Source of the DNA: Ignavibacterium sp.
Lineage (GTDB): Bacteria; Bacteroidota; Ignavibacteria; Ignavibacteriales; Ignavibacteriaceae
Length of the DNA stretch: 64,000 nt
Assembly: GCA_018335755.1 (NCBI GenBank)
Contig: JAGXRK010000011.1
Span: forward strand, 1 to 64,000
Reading direction: 5' to 3'
In this document: positions 24,754 to 33,652 of the stretch, in pieces
Numbering within the stretch: position 1 is the first letter of the stretch
Layout of the letters: each line of letters opens with the position of its first letter
The notes under the pieces: model-generated
Databases searched by the model: none
Seen by the model: only the letters and a program-made list of their open reading frames with translations
Told to the model about the DNA's origin: nothing
Made by a program: the position numbers and the translations under genes

Positions 24754-26187
24754 ATGGCTAAATCAAAAACAAACTTATCTGTTGAGACCGTCCTGAAATT
24801 TATAAAGGACAATAAAATAAAGTTCGTTGATATGAAGTTTATGGACTTCCCCGGTCAGTGGCAGCATTTTACTGTACCGGTTTCTCAGTTTAACGCCGGA
24901 TCTTTTGAAGATGGTTTTGGATTTGATGGCTCTTCAATCCGCGGCTGGAAAGCAATTAACGAAAGTGATATGCTTATCATTCCGGATTCAAACACAATGT
25001 TTGTAGATCCATTCATTGAAGCACCCACTTTAAGTTTAATTTGTGATGTATATGAACCGGCAACAAAGGAAAAATATTCGCGCTGCCCGAGAAACATTGC
25101 ACAAAAAGCAGTTGCTCATCTTAATTCAACGGGGATTGCCGATACGGTTTACTTCGGACCGGAAGCTGAGTTCTTTGTTTTTGATGATGTGCGCTTTGAT
25201 TCCCAGCCGAACGGTTCATTCTATATGGTTGATTCTGTTGAAGGAAGATGGAACAGCGGAAGGGAAGAGTATCCTAACCTTGGTTATAAGCCAAGATATA
25301 AGGAAGGGTATTTCCCCGTGCCTCCAACAGATTCATTAATGGATTTAAGAAATGAGATGGTTACAAATCTTATCAACTGCGGAATTGATGTTGAAGCTCA
25401 GCACCATGAAGTTGCAAGCGGAGGTCAGTGTGAGATTGACCTTAAGTTTGCCCCTCTGGTTAAAGCTGCAGATGAATTATTGATGTTTAAATATATTGTT
25501 AAGAATACAGCAAGAATACATAATAAAACTGTTACTTATATGCCAAAACCAATTTTTGGCGATAACGGAAGCGGTATGCATGTTCATACATCGTTATGGA
25601 AAAAAGGGAAACCATTATTTGCCGGTGCCGGATATGCGGGTTTAAGCGAGATGGCTCTATATTATATAGGCGGATTATTAAAACACGCGCCAAGTCTGCT
25701 TGCATTTACTAATCCAACTACCAATTCGTATAAAAGATTAGTACCCGGGTTTGAAGCACCAGTGAATCTTGCTTACTCACAGAGAAACAGAAGTGCATCT
25801 ATAAGAATACCAATGTATTCATCAAGTCCTAAGTCAAAACGTGTTGAGTTCAGATGTCCTGATCCATCTGCAAATCCATATCTCGCATTCTCTGCTATTA
25901 TGATGGCAGGATTGGATGGAATTATCAATCGTATAGATCCTGGTGAACCGCTTGATAAAGATATTTATGATATGGAACCTGAAGAACTCAAAAATGTACC
26001 TTCAACTCCGGGTAGTTTGGGAGAGGCATTAAAAGCATTAGCTGATGATCATGAATATTTGTTAAAAGGTGATGTATTTACTGAGGACGTAGTTGAAACC
26101 TGGATTAAATATAAAATGGAGAAAGAAGTAAAGCCGATGGCTCTTCAGCCGCATCCTTATGAGTTCAATCTTTATTATGATGTTTAA
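24754..26187 (+). CDS. glnA: Glutamine synthetase type I (adenylylatable form)
   Basis: A 477-residue enzyme making glutamine from glutamate, ammonia and ATP; dodecameric and cytoplasmic. Signatures: [12 protein letters not shown] and [11 protein letters not shown] near the N-terminus, [19 protein letters not shown] in the ATP/metal region, and [16 protein letters not shown]. The segment [11 protein letters not shown] puts Tyr405, 72 residues from the C-terminus, at the position of the adenylylated Tyr397 of enterobacterial GSI-beta, which is also 72 residues from its end. Post-translational control is therefore possible. A strong AAAGGA site precedes the ATG. Confidence 0.97.
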   Translation: MAKSKTNLSVETVLKFIKDNKIKFVDMKFMDFPGQWQHFTVPVSQFNAGSFEDGFGFDGSSIRGWKAINESDMLIIPDSNTMFVDPFIEAPTLSLICDVYEPATKEKYSRCPRNIAQKAVAHLNSTGIADTVYFGPEAEFFVFDDVRFDSQPNGSFYMVDSVEGRWNSGREEYPNLGYKPRYKEGYFPVPPTDSLMDLRNEMVTNLINCGIDVEAQHHEVASGGQCEIDLKFAPLVKAADELLMFKYIVKNTARIHNKTVTYMPKPIFGDNGSGMHVHTSLWKKGKPLFAGAGYAGLSEMALYYIGGLLKHAPSLLAFTNPTTNSYKRLVPGFEAPVNLAYSQRNRSASIRIPMYSSSPKSKRVEFRCPDPSANPYLAFSAIMMAGLDGIINRIDPGEPLDKDIYDMEPEELKNVPSTPGSLGEALKALADDHEYLLKGDVFTEDVVETWIKYKMEKEVKPMALQPHPYEFNLYYDV

Positions 26188-26223
26188 TTACTAAAGGAAA
26201 AGTTACTAGGACTGTTAACTATT

Positions 26224-26254
26224 CAGCGTCTTTGCCCAAATTGGCAGGACGCTG
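26224..26254. terminator. Hairpin between converging genes glnA and the GT-C-like gene
   Basis: CAGCGTC (26224-26230) pairs with GACGCTG (26248-26254), with an inner TGCC/GGCA pairing and a short loop. The U-tract is poor, so it may act as an mRNA 3'-end stabiliser or a factor-assisted terminator rather than a classical terminator. Confidence 0.55.
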
Positions 26255-26258
26255 AGTA

Positions 26259-27761
26259 CTATTCATTCCAATAAAGCCTGTATAATGTTACTGTTCTGTT
26301 TTCTAAGCTGTTTATTCCGAATCCGGGGATTTCTTTTTGGTAAATAATTTCAGTCCTAATATTTGAATCAATTGCATCTGTGAGTTTAACATCTTCTCTT
26401 AATACCAGATAATGTGGGTTTTTAGCTTTAACATAATCAGACACATTTTCGTAATTAAATCTGTCTGCATCTACTAACCCGGCAAGGTCATAAACCTTAG
26501 CACCGGAATAACACCCCACAATTCCAACATCATTTAAAGCTACAGTTTTAAAGTCATCATTTTCATCCATCTTAATAAAATTTGCTATTTCCTTATAGGA
26601 ATTCTGAAATCCTTTTACAAATAAATCACTTGCCGGTTTTACAACACTGAATGTAATGTGAATATGAATCAACAAAACCAGCACAGAATAAATTGCGACA
26701 AGTGAAAGATTGAACTGACTTTTATAATTTGTCAGCAAATTAATTAGTGCGGCAACAAATAAGATTATAACCGGAACGAACATTAAAGAATATCTTGAAA
26801 TAATTGTAACATCTTTTACAGTGTAGTAAACATAGAATGAAACGAAAAACATAATTGCCAGCATCAGCCCGGTGTGTCTTAACCTATCTAATAATCTTAC
26901 AAATTCTTCAATAAATTTCTGATCTTTTTTCAGCAGAAGAATTATAGTAATAAGAATAATAATCGAAAGCAGAATAAATTCAGGAATATTGCCTCCGAGA
27001 AGCAGCTTTATGTTTCTTATAGTTCCTTCAAAAGTCATTGTAAAAAATCCGCCGGGTGCTTTTGCCCTGTAAGTATTTGGGATAATCGTTCCAAAATGTA
27101 AGTATGCAAATAGAAACCAGGCTGAAAACAAACTTATTCCGGAAAGAAGTGTTTTAAAAGTTTGTTTCCGATGATGAGTGTTTACAAAAAACATAAAAAG
27201 AATAAATATGAAAAAGTAAACAATGAATTCAGGTCTTATTAAAAATGCAAAGCCCAGCAGCAATCCATAAATATATGGATGTCTTACGTGGTAGCGGTCA
27301 TAATAAGTATAAACCAGAAAAAGGAGAATGGCTATTGAAGCTGTTGCCTCCATTCCGCTGATAGCCCATCTTAAAAAGAAAGGATTCAAACAAAACGAAA
27401 GAGCTGCAATAAATTTTATTGAAGACCTGAGTTTTAATATATCGGCAATGATCAGAAAAAGAAAAACACTTATAACCGAAAATATCCCGCTTAAAAGTCT
27501 GACAGAAAATTCCGGATTGTCAGTTATAATGGAAATGAACGCACCCATAAAAACCCACATTGGAGATGTTGATCCATAAGTAACACTTCCTGTAAAAGCA
27601 AACCCTTCTCCGTTGAGTAATCCTAAAATGAAACCTATATGAATATATGTATCATCACCCAGAAAATCAGGATAAAGAAAAGAGGCAAGTACCACAGGTA
27701 ATGCACATAGAATTATTGTAAGAATTTTATTCAGTATTCCGGATATAAATCTTTGATCCAT
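26259..27761 (-). CDS. Multi-pass GT-C-type membrane glycosyltransferase
   Basis: A 500-residue integral membrane protein with about ten transmembrane helices and a C-terminal soluble region of ~100 residues. After the first helix, GDDTYIHIG places an Asp pair (36-37) where GT-C enzymes (ArnT/PMT-like) carry their catalytic acidic residues; this and YGSTSPMWV support a lipid-phosphate-sugar-dependent transferase. The soluble tail (VGCYSGAKVYDLAGLVDADR) is common in uncharacterised relatives. Acceptor unknown. It follows the ArsC-like gene by two bases. Confidence 0.7.
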   Translation of the reverse strand: MDQRFISGILNKILTIILCALPVVLASFLYPDFLGDDTYIHIGFILGLLNGEGFAFTGSVTYGSTSPMWVFMGAFISIITDNPEFSVRLLSGIFSVISVFLFLIIADILKLRSSIKFIAALSFCLNPFFLRWAISGMEATASIAILLFLVYTYYDRYHVRHPYIYGLLLGFAFLIRPEFIVYFFIFILFMFFVNTHHRKQTFKTLLSGISLFSAWFLFAYLHFGTIIPNTYRAKAPGGFFTMTFEGTIRNIKLLLGGNIPEFILLSIIILITIILLLKKDQKFIEEFVRLLDRLRHTGLMLAIMFFVSFYVYYTVKDVTIISRYSLMFVPVIILFVAALINLLTNYKSQFNLSLVAIYSVLVLLIHIHITFSVVKPASDLFVKGFQNSYKEIANFIKMDENDDFKTVALNDVGIVGCYSGAKVYDLAGLVDADRFNYENVSDYVKAKNPHYLVLREDVKLTDAIDSNIRTEIIYQKEIPGFGINSLENRTVTLYRLYWNE

Positions 27762-27763
27762 AT

Positions 27764-28108
27764 TTAACTTTCATGTTTAAGCCATAATGTCCAGATTTCG
27801 GGTTGATAACCTATAGTAACCTGTTTACCATTTCTTATAACAGGTGTTCTTAATAACAGTGGGTCTTGCAGCAGTTCTTCTTCAATATCAAAAACCATGA
27901 ACTGCATATTACGCTTCTTATACTGCTGCCCGTCTTTATCAATTAATTCATCTAAAGGAATTACCGATAAAATATTATCAAGTTCACCTTTTGCAAGTCC
28001 CTTTTCGTTCAGGTCTCTGAAATGATAAGGAATTTTCCTCTCCTTGAAGAATCGTTCAGATTTTTGTGTATCTCTGCACTTTTTTGTGCCAATTATCTGG
28101 AGATTCAT
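27764..28108 (-). CDS. ArsC/Spx-family thioredoxin-fold protein
   Basis: A 114-residue protein of the arsenate reductase-like/Spx/YffB group: NLQIIGTKKCRDTQKSERFF carries the single N-terminal Cys (C-x-x-T), and LLLRTPVIRNGKQVTIGYQ is the family's cis-Pro region. Which activity it has cannot be decided from sequence; YffB-type proteins have no proven substrate. I start it at the ATG at 28108, with AAAGGA upstream; a TTG at 28132 would give a longer N-terminus. The membrane glycosyltransferase gene follows closely, with no obvious functional link. Confidence 0.82.
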   Translation of the reverse strand: MNLQIIGTKKCRDTQKSERFFKERKIPYHFRDLNEKGLAKGELDNILSVIPLDELIDKDGQQYKKRNMQFMVFDIEEELLQDPLLLRTPVIRNGKQVTIGYQPEIWTLWLKHES

Positions 28109-28142
28109 AAATAAGTAATCCTTTCTATGCAAGATAAAAAAA

Positions 28143-28173
28143 TTGTATAACTAAATTTGTCTGATTAGATTTG
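28143..28173 (+). promoter_or_regulatory. Bacteroidota-type promoter for the S46 peptidase gene
   Basis: TTG (28143-28145), 20-bp spacer, TAGATTTG (28166-28173). A second TAAATTTG lies at 28152-28159. The predicted transcript start falls about 30 bp before the ATG at 28209. Confidence 0.6.
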
Positions 28174-28208
28174 TTCAAAAGTTTTCAAAAAAAATCGTCG
28201 GGTTTATT

Positions 28209-30338
28209 ATGTATAAAACACTCAATTTAACAATTGCTTTTATTATAGTTCTCTTTGTTAATCTTACTGCTCAATCTAACTTTGGCATCAACACGGATAC
28301 TGTCAAAGCCCAGAAATTTGATATGGGTAAGATGTGGACATTCGAAAGCTTCCCATTCGATTTTATAGAACAGGAATATGATTTTACTCCTTCCGATGCC
28401 TGGCTTGAAAAAATGCAGAAAGCAGCATTGAAGTTCGGAGGTGGATGTTCAGGTTCCTTTGTTTCTGAGGATGGATTGATTATGACAAACCATCATTGCA
28501 TCCGAAACAGCTTACCCAATGTAAATGAAGAGGGCGAGGACATATTGTTGAGTGGATTTTATGCTCCAACACTTGATGCAGAAAGAAAAATGCCCGGTTT
28601 AAAAGTTGAACAGATGGTCTTTGTGAAAGATGTTTCTGATGAGGTGCTGAGCTCAATGAGTTCAGGTAAAGACGATGCAGAAAAAATTAAATTTAGAAAT
28701 GATAAAATAGAACAGATCAAAAACCAACACTCAGAACAGAATCCTGGTATTGTGTTCAGAGTGACTTCACTTTACAATGGCGGAAAGTTTTCTCTTTACG
28801 GGTATAAAATTTATGATGATATAAGACTGGTTTTCGTTCCTGAACTATGGACTGCAAAGCTCGGCGGCGATTATGATAATTTTACTTATCCAAGATACGG
28901 ACTTGACTGTGCATTCTTCCGAGCTTATGAAAATGGTAAGCCAATTAAAGCTGATTATTACTTTACCTGGAGTATGGATGGTGTGGTTGAAGATCAACCG
29001 GTTTTTGTTGTTGGTAATCCGGGCACAACAGAAAGAATCAACACAATGGCTCAGATTGAATTTGCGCGCGATGTACAATATCCAATGCTGGTAAAAATGC
29101 TGAAAGATCTTTACGATATTTATGAAGAAAGGGTAATCGCAGATAATGCACAGGATATGAGTCTTGTTGCCAGATTGTATTCAATAGGTAACGCACTTAA
29201 AGTTTATGAAGGCACTTACAAAGGCCTGCTTGATCCGTTTCTTATTGCCAGAAAAAAAGATTTTGAAAAAACCTTCCGTAATGCTGTTAATGCTGATCCG
29301 GAATTAATGGCAAAATATTCAAATATATGGGACGAAATAGCCGACTCCAGAAAAGAGGCCGCAAAAGATGCAGCCCGTTCATTTGCATACCAGATAAGCA
29401 ATTTCTATTCACCGAGATATTTATTCATCGCGAGGGATCTTGTTGCACTTGCAAAGCAGCTTCAGCTTCCCGAAGATGAAAGGGATGATCTGTATATTGG
29501 TGAAGAATTGGAAACTACGATAGAAAGTATTTTTCCCAAAAACTTTGATATAGAATTAAATGACAAGCTGCTTCTTGTACAGGTAAATATAATACAAAAT
29601 AATCTCCCGCCAGATGATGATTTGCTAAAGAAATTATTTAATGGTAAAAAAGGTGATGAGGCAGTTAAGTACCTGCTATCTAAATCAAAAATAACGAACA
29701 GGGAAGATGTATTAAAGCTTGCAAAAAGTGGTGAAGATGCAATATTGAACTCCGATGATCCGTTTATTTACTACATACTTAACACTCAGGATAAACTGGC
29801 TGAAATAATAGCTTCAAACCGTGCGCGAAATGATAAAGAAACAATTGCAAAGCAGCAGCTTGGCGAAGCTTTGTACAAAGTTTTCGGTGAATCCATTCCG
29901 CCGGATGCAACGTTTACTATACGTATAGCCGACGGTATTGTGAAAGGATATGACTATAACGGTACACGTGCACCGATCAAAACAAGCTTTTACGGTGCGC
30001 TTGACAGATATTATTCATTCGATAAAAAATTCCCATTCAACCTTCCGGATAGATTTGAAAATCTGCCGGCAGAATTTGATCTTTCAGCTCCGCTTAACTT
30101 CATTAGTACAAATGATATTGTTGGGGGCAACTCCGGAAGTGCAGTGCTTAATATTGATGCAGAAGTAGTCGGTTTGGCATTTGACGGGAATATAGAAAGT
30201 CTTCTTAATAACTTTATATATACAACCGAAGCAAACAGAACAGTTAGCGTAAGTGCCGTCGGAATGATTGAAGCAATAAAAAATTTATATAAAGCGAAAT
30301 CACTCAGTGATGAAATAATTAATGGTAAAAGAAAATAA
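28209..30338 (+). CDS. S46-family dipeptidyl-peptidase (DPP7-like)
   Basis: A 709-residue periplasmic serine peptidase that releases dipeptides from oligopeptide N-termini. The signal peptide is residues 1-21. The chymotrypsin-type triad is visible: His in GLIMTNHHCIRN (~96), Asp in GGDYDNFTYPRYGLD, Ser642 in GGNSGS. The residue 18 positions after the catalytic Ser is Gly660 (AFDGN), as in DPP7, where Gly favours hydrophobic P1 residues; the acidic-specific DPP11 has Arg there. DUF4476 and SugE genes follow at short spacing. Together with the OPT transporter it points to peptide use. Confidence 0.92.
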   Translation: MYKTLNLTIAFIIVLFVNLTAQSNFGINTDTVKAQKFDMGKMWTFESFPFDFIEQEYDFTPSDAWLEKMQKAALKFGGGCSGSFVSEDGLIMTNHHCIRNSLPNVNEEGEDILLSGFYAPTLDAERKMPGLKVEQMVFVKDVSDEVLSSMSSGKDDAEKIKFRNDKIEQIKNQHSEQNPGIVFRVTSLYNGGKFSLYGYKIYDDIRLVFVPELWTAKLGGDYDNFTYPRYGLDCAFFRAYENGKPIKADYYFTWSMDGVVEDQPVFVVGNPGTTERINTMAQIEFARDVQYPMLVKMLKDLYDIYEERVIADNAQDMSLVARLYSIGNALKVYEGTYKGLLDPFLIARKKDFEKTFRNAVNADPELMAKYSNIWDEIADSRKEAAKDAARSFAYQISNFYSPRYLFIARDLVALAKQLQLPEDERDDLYIGEELETTIESIFPKNFDIELNDKLLLVQVNIIQNNLPPDDDLLKKLFNGKKGDEAVKYLLSKSKITNREDVLKLAKSGEDAILNSDDPFIYYILNTQDKLAEIIASNRARNDKETIAKQQLGEALYKVFGESIPPDATFTIRIADGIVKGYDYNGTRAPIKTSFYGALDRYYSFDKKFPFNLPDRFENLPAEFDLSAPLNFISTNDIVGGNSGSAVLNIDAEVVGLAFDGNIESLLNNFIYTTEANRTVSVSAVGMIEAIKNLYKAKSLSDEIINGKRK

Positions 30339-30348
30339 GAGGTAAAAA

Positions 30349-30915
30349 ATGAAAAAAATAGTTTTTCTTTTAGTGCTTGTAATTTCATTCTCTGCATTGG
30401 CACAGGAATTCAGATCTCCAAGGGATAAGCGTAATATCAATGATCTAACCATCTATGAAATAAAGAGAAAAATTGCTCTCAATCTTGAAACACTAGAAAG
30501 GGAGTATCTTACAAAATTAAGCTATAGGGATTATATCCGTTCAAAGGATATACTGATTGAGTCTTACAATCTCTTAATGGCTATTCCCGATGAAGATGAC
30601 TACCAGTATAACGAACCGGTATCAATGAGTGATCAGGAATTTTCAGCATTGGTCAGCAGTGTAAAGAATGAATCATTTGAATCTGATATGCTGTCTATAG
30701 TTCAAATTTCAGCAAAGTATAATTTTTTCACAGTAAATCAGGTAATAAGACTGATTGATTTATTTCCATTTTCCAGCGGAAAACTTGAAGTTGTTAAAAT
30801 GGTTTATCCTAATGTAATTGATAGGTATAATTCTCATCAGATAGTTAATGCTTTTACTTACTCTGCGGATAAGGAAAAAGTGAGACAGATAATAGCATCC
30901 TTCCCGGAAAGATAA
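30349..30915 (+). CDS. DUF4476 domain protein, exported
   Basis: A 188-residue protein with signal peptide ([18 protein letters not shown]). Residues ~95-185 ([20 protein letters not shown] ... [20 protein letters not shown]) form a helical DUF4476 domain, found in many Bacteroidota secreted proteins with no known activity. It starts 10 bp after the S46 peptidase gene and ends 4 bp before the SugE gene, so it is operonic with both. Role unknown. Confidence 0.82.
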   Translation: MKKIVFLLVLVISFSALAQEFRSPRDKRNINDLTIYEIKRKIALNLETLEREYLTKLSYRDYIRSKDILIESYNLLMAIPDEDDYQYNEPVSMSDQEFSALVSSVKNESFESDMLSIVQISAKYNFFTVNQVIRLIDLFPFSSGKLEVVKMVYPNVIDRYNSHQIVNAFTYSADKEKVRQIIASFPER

Positions 30916-30919
30916 AAGA

Positions 30920-31249
30920 ATGCCCTGGATTGTATTATTTATTGCCGGCTTGTTTGAAATTGCCTGGGCTGTTGGATTGAAATACTCCGATGGTTTTTCA
31001 AAACTATGGCCCAGCGTTTTTACTGTTGCAAGTATGATCATTAGTATGGCACTGCTGGCTTATTCAGTTAAGCATCTTCCGGTGGGAACGGCTTATGCTG
31101 TCTGGACAGGTATCGGCGCTGTCGGTACCGCAATTCTCGGAATGTTCCTTTTTAATGAATCAAAAGAGTTTGTAAGAATTTTTTTCATCTTTTTGATAAT
31201 TGTTGGAATTGTGGGTCTGAAATTGTTTACCGCTGAGCAGGCTTCTTAA
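30920..31249 (+). CDS. SMR-family exporter, SugE/Gdx type
   Basis: A 109-residue four-helix small multidrug resistance protein. It carries the membrane Glu13 essential for proton coupling, and the pattern [16 protein letters not shown] typical of the SugE/Gdx guanidinium exporters rather than EmrE-type drug pumps; [17 protein letters not shown] is the conserved third helix region. The functional unit is an antiparallel dimer. No guanidine riboswitch can precede it directly because only four bases separate it from the DUF4476 gene. Confidence 0.88.
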   Translation: MPWIVLFIAGLFEIAWAVGLKYSDGFSKLWPSVFTVASMIISMALLAYSVKHLPVGTAYAVWTGIGAVGTAILGMFLFNESKEFVRIFFIFLIIVGIVGLKLFTAEQAS

Positions 31250-31379
31250 GGGTACTGTGAATAAGTGAGTATAAGGATATGAAGTGCAAAGTAATTAGGG
31301 TAGAGAGATACTAAGCTAATTTCAAACTTGATAAAGTAGATTGCCTATCAGTACTTCATTCAATCACTGAAACACGAGA

Positions 31380-32030
31380 TCATTCATCCGGCGCTTTTAT
31401 TACTATACCAATATTTGAAGCCTCATTAAATAACTGTTCTGCAAGAATAATATTTGTTTCCATTTCAAATCCGGCATAGTGTAGCGCATCAGCAACCCAG
31501 GTATTACAAGTACGGAACAAATGGTAGGACTTTGGTGATCTGAAAAATTTTATTTTTCCGCCAGCCTGATCACCAAGTAGAACTGAATTTCCTTTACTAT
31601 CCCTATAAATTGCTTTGGAAATAAACTCATTTAATTTTCTGAGTTGCAAATCAGTTACCAGAATTTTAACAACTATTTCTGAGTAGGCAAATAAATCCTC
31701 TTTGGAATACCATAGTCCTTCAACTCTCAAAGTACTTGGCGTTGCATAAAACAATGCTCCAAAAGCAAGACCTGAGTCAAATCCGGGATACTGATAAAAC
31801 TCTTCATCGCCCCAGCCGAAATCGATTAAGTTATACTCTGAAAAATATTTTGCTTCCGGTATTATTACTGTATCTATCTGATTTAATGTAAAAACTATTG
31901 CAGTATGCCAAAACTGTTTTATAAGGTAAACCGGTTGTAATCCACTTTCGGGTATATCTTCCTGAACCTGAAGCATAGGTGATGTGTGGAGAAAGAAGAA
32001 TATTACAGGATATATCACAAAGAATTTCAT
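31380..32030 (-). CDS. DUF2459 family exported protein
   Basis: A 216-residue protein with a hydrophobic N-terminal signal (~3-17). Family marks are the early His-Thr (QFWHTAIVF), FGWGDEEFYQ, and late TCNTWVADALHYAGF; the His and Cys/Asn could be catalytic-like but no activity is established. It converges on the SugE gene across 130 bp in which I see no terminator. It diverges from the isoaspartyl peptidase gene. Function unknown. Confidence 0.75.
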   Translation of the reverse strand: MKFFVIYPVIFFFLHTSPMLQVQEDIPESGLQPVYLIKQFWHTAIVFTLNQIDTVIIPEAKYFSEYNLIDFGWGDEEFYQYPGFDSGLAFGALFYATPSTLRVEGLWYSKEDLFAYSEIVVKILVTDLQLRKLNEFISKAIYRDSKGNSVLLGDQAGGKIKFFRSPKSYHLFRTCNTWVADALHYAGFEMETNIILAEQLFNEASNIGIVIKAPDE

Positions 32031-32084
32031 ATTTAATTTTTATCTTTCATAAGCAAAACAAATATTTTTTATCTGAGGCAAACA

Positions 32085-33041
32085 ATGAAAATTGCAAAAT
32101 CTGTTCTTCTCTCACTTTTTTTAATAATCTATTTAAATGCACAATCCAATAATAATAAATATGTAATTGTTATTCATGGAGGAGCGGGATATACCTCGCC
32201 TGATATTTCTGATTCATTAAAATCAATTTATTTTAATTCATTAAAAGCTGTATTACAATTAGGTAAAGATATTCTTGAAAACGGAGGAAGTTCACTTGAT
32301 GCCGTTGAGCAGGTTGTTCGTTTAATGGAAGATGATACAGTTTTTAATGCAGGCAAGGGTGCTGTGTTTACCGAAGCTGGAACTCACGAACTGGATGCTT
32401 CAATTATGTCCGGTAAGGATTTATCCTGCGGTGCTGTTGCCGGAGTAACCAAAATTAAAAATCCGGTTTCACTGGCAAGATTAGTTATGGAAAAAACTCC
32501 GCACGTTTTATTTGCTGGTACAGGGGCTGATATACTCGGTGAAAAATTTAATGTAGATCTTGTTGACAACACTTACTTCAGAACTGAATTCAGATATCAG
32601 CAATGGTTAAAATCAAAACAAAAGGAGACTGAACCGAAAGGAACAGTTGGATGTGTTGCAATGGATATTTATGGAAACATTTCTGCGGCAACTTCAACCG
32701 GAGGTCGGGGCGATAAATGGATTGGCAGAGTCGGAGATACGCCAATAATAGGTGCCGGAAATTATGCAAATAACAATACCTGCGGAATTTCAGCAACCGG
32801 ATGGGGAGAACTTTTCATCAGGCATAACGTAGCATTCAACATTTCAGCATTGATGGAATATAAAGGGCTGTCACTTCAAGAAGCTTGCGATGAAATGTTG
32901 TTTAAGCGGCTTGAAGAAGGTACCGGCGGAGTAATTGCAGTAGATAAAGACGGCAACTTTTATATGCCATTTAATACAGCTAGTATGTTCAGAGGTGTTG
33001 CCACTTCTGAAGGTTTATTTGAAACCGCAATCTGGAAATAA
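32085..33041 (+). CDS. Isoaspartyl peptidase / plant-type L-asparaginase
   Basis: A 318-residue Ntn-hydrolase with signal peptide (1-19), so periplasmic. It cleaves itself before the nucleophile Thr in GTVGCVAMD and then hydrolyses isoaspartyl dipeptides or asparagine. Supporting motifs: VIHGGAGYT, NAGKGAVFTEAG, GGRGDKWIGRVGDTPIIGAG and CGISATGWGE. All oxyanion and substrate-binding segments are present. The DinB gene follows 15 bp later and may be co-transcribed. A product of L-aspartate would feed general amino-acid use. Confidence 0.93.
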   Translation: MKIAKSVLLSLFLIIYLNAQSNNNKYVIVIHGGAGYTSPDISDSLKSIYFNSLKAVLQLGKDILENGGSSLDAVEQVVRLMEDDTVFNAGKGAVFTEAGTHELDASIMSGKDLSCGAVAGVTKIKNPVSLARLVMEKTPHVLFAGTGADILGEKFNVDLVDNTYFRTEFRYQQWLKSKQKETEPKGTVGCVAMDIYGNISAATSTGGRGDKWIGRVGDTPIIGAGNYANNNTCGISATGWGELFIRHNVAFNISALMEYKGLSLQEACDEMLFKRLEEGTGGVIAVDKDGNFYMPFNTASMFRGVATSEGLFETAIWK

Positions 33042-33056
33042 TTAGAGGACATTTTA

Positions 33057-33563
33057 ATGAGACCCGCTGAAAATGATTACGCCCCTTATTACAAAGGTTA
33101 TATTGAAAAAATTCAGGGTGATGATATTCTTAAAATCTTATTGAATCAGACAAAAGAATGTCAAAGCGTTTTCAACTCTTTTCCTGTTAACAAAGGTGAC
33201 TACCAATATGCACCGGGTAAGTGGTCAGTTAAGGAGGTTATTGGACATATAATGGATACCGAAAGAGTATTTGCATATCGTGCTTTATGTATTGCCAGAG
33301 GAGAAAAACAGCCGCTGCCGGGGTTTGAACAAGATGATTATGTGAAAGAAGGAAAATTTAATAAAAGAACTTTGGATGATATTATTTATGAATTTCGGCT
33401 TATGAGAGAAAGCAATTTACTTATGTTCAGAAATTTTGATGAGGAAATGCTGAACCGGAGAGGCAATGCAAGCGGTTATGATGTTACGGTTAATGCACTG
33501 TTATTTATGATTGCCGGTCATGCTCAGCATCATATGGATAAACTGAATGAACTTTATATATAA
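33057..33563 (+). CDS. DinB-family metal-dependent protein
   Basis: A 168-residue four-helix-bundle protein. Three metal-binding His positions of the DinB/YfiT fold are visible: GHIMDTERV near residue 62, and GHAQHHMDKLNEL near the C-terminus. Relatives include thiol-S-transferases, but the substrate is unknown. It starts 15 bp after the isoaspartyl peptidase stop. Confidence 0.85.
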   Translation: MRPAENDYAPYYKGYIEKIQGDDILKILLNQTKECQSVFNSFPVNKGDYQYAPGKWSVKEVIGHIMDTERVFAYRALCIARGEKQPLPGFEQDDYVKEGKFNKRTLDDIIYEFRLMRESNLLMFRNFDEEMLNRRGNASGYDVTVNALLFMIAGHAQHHMDKLNELYI

Positions 33564-33652
33564 AGTTCAATTTACATGATTTTAAAGCAGGTTTAAGTTC
33601 AGGTTTAAAATAGATTGGTTTATAGTTTAAAAGATTGAGATAGTTAAACCCC

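Noticed and set aside
30916-30919. Guanidine riboswitch for the SugE/Gdx gene
   Set aside because: Only four bases separate it from the DUF4476 stop; there is no room, and nothing riboswitch-like is seen upstream of the operon.
31250-31379. Terminator or RNA gene between SugE and DUF2459 genes
   Set aside because: No stable hairpin, T-run or tRNA-like fold could be found by eye.
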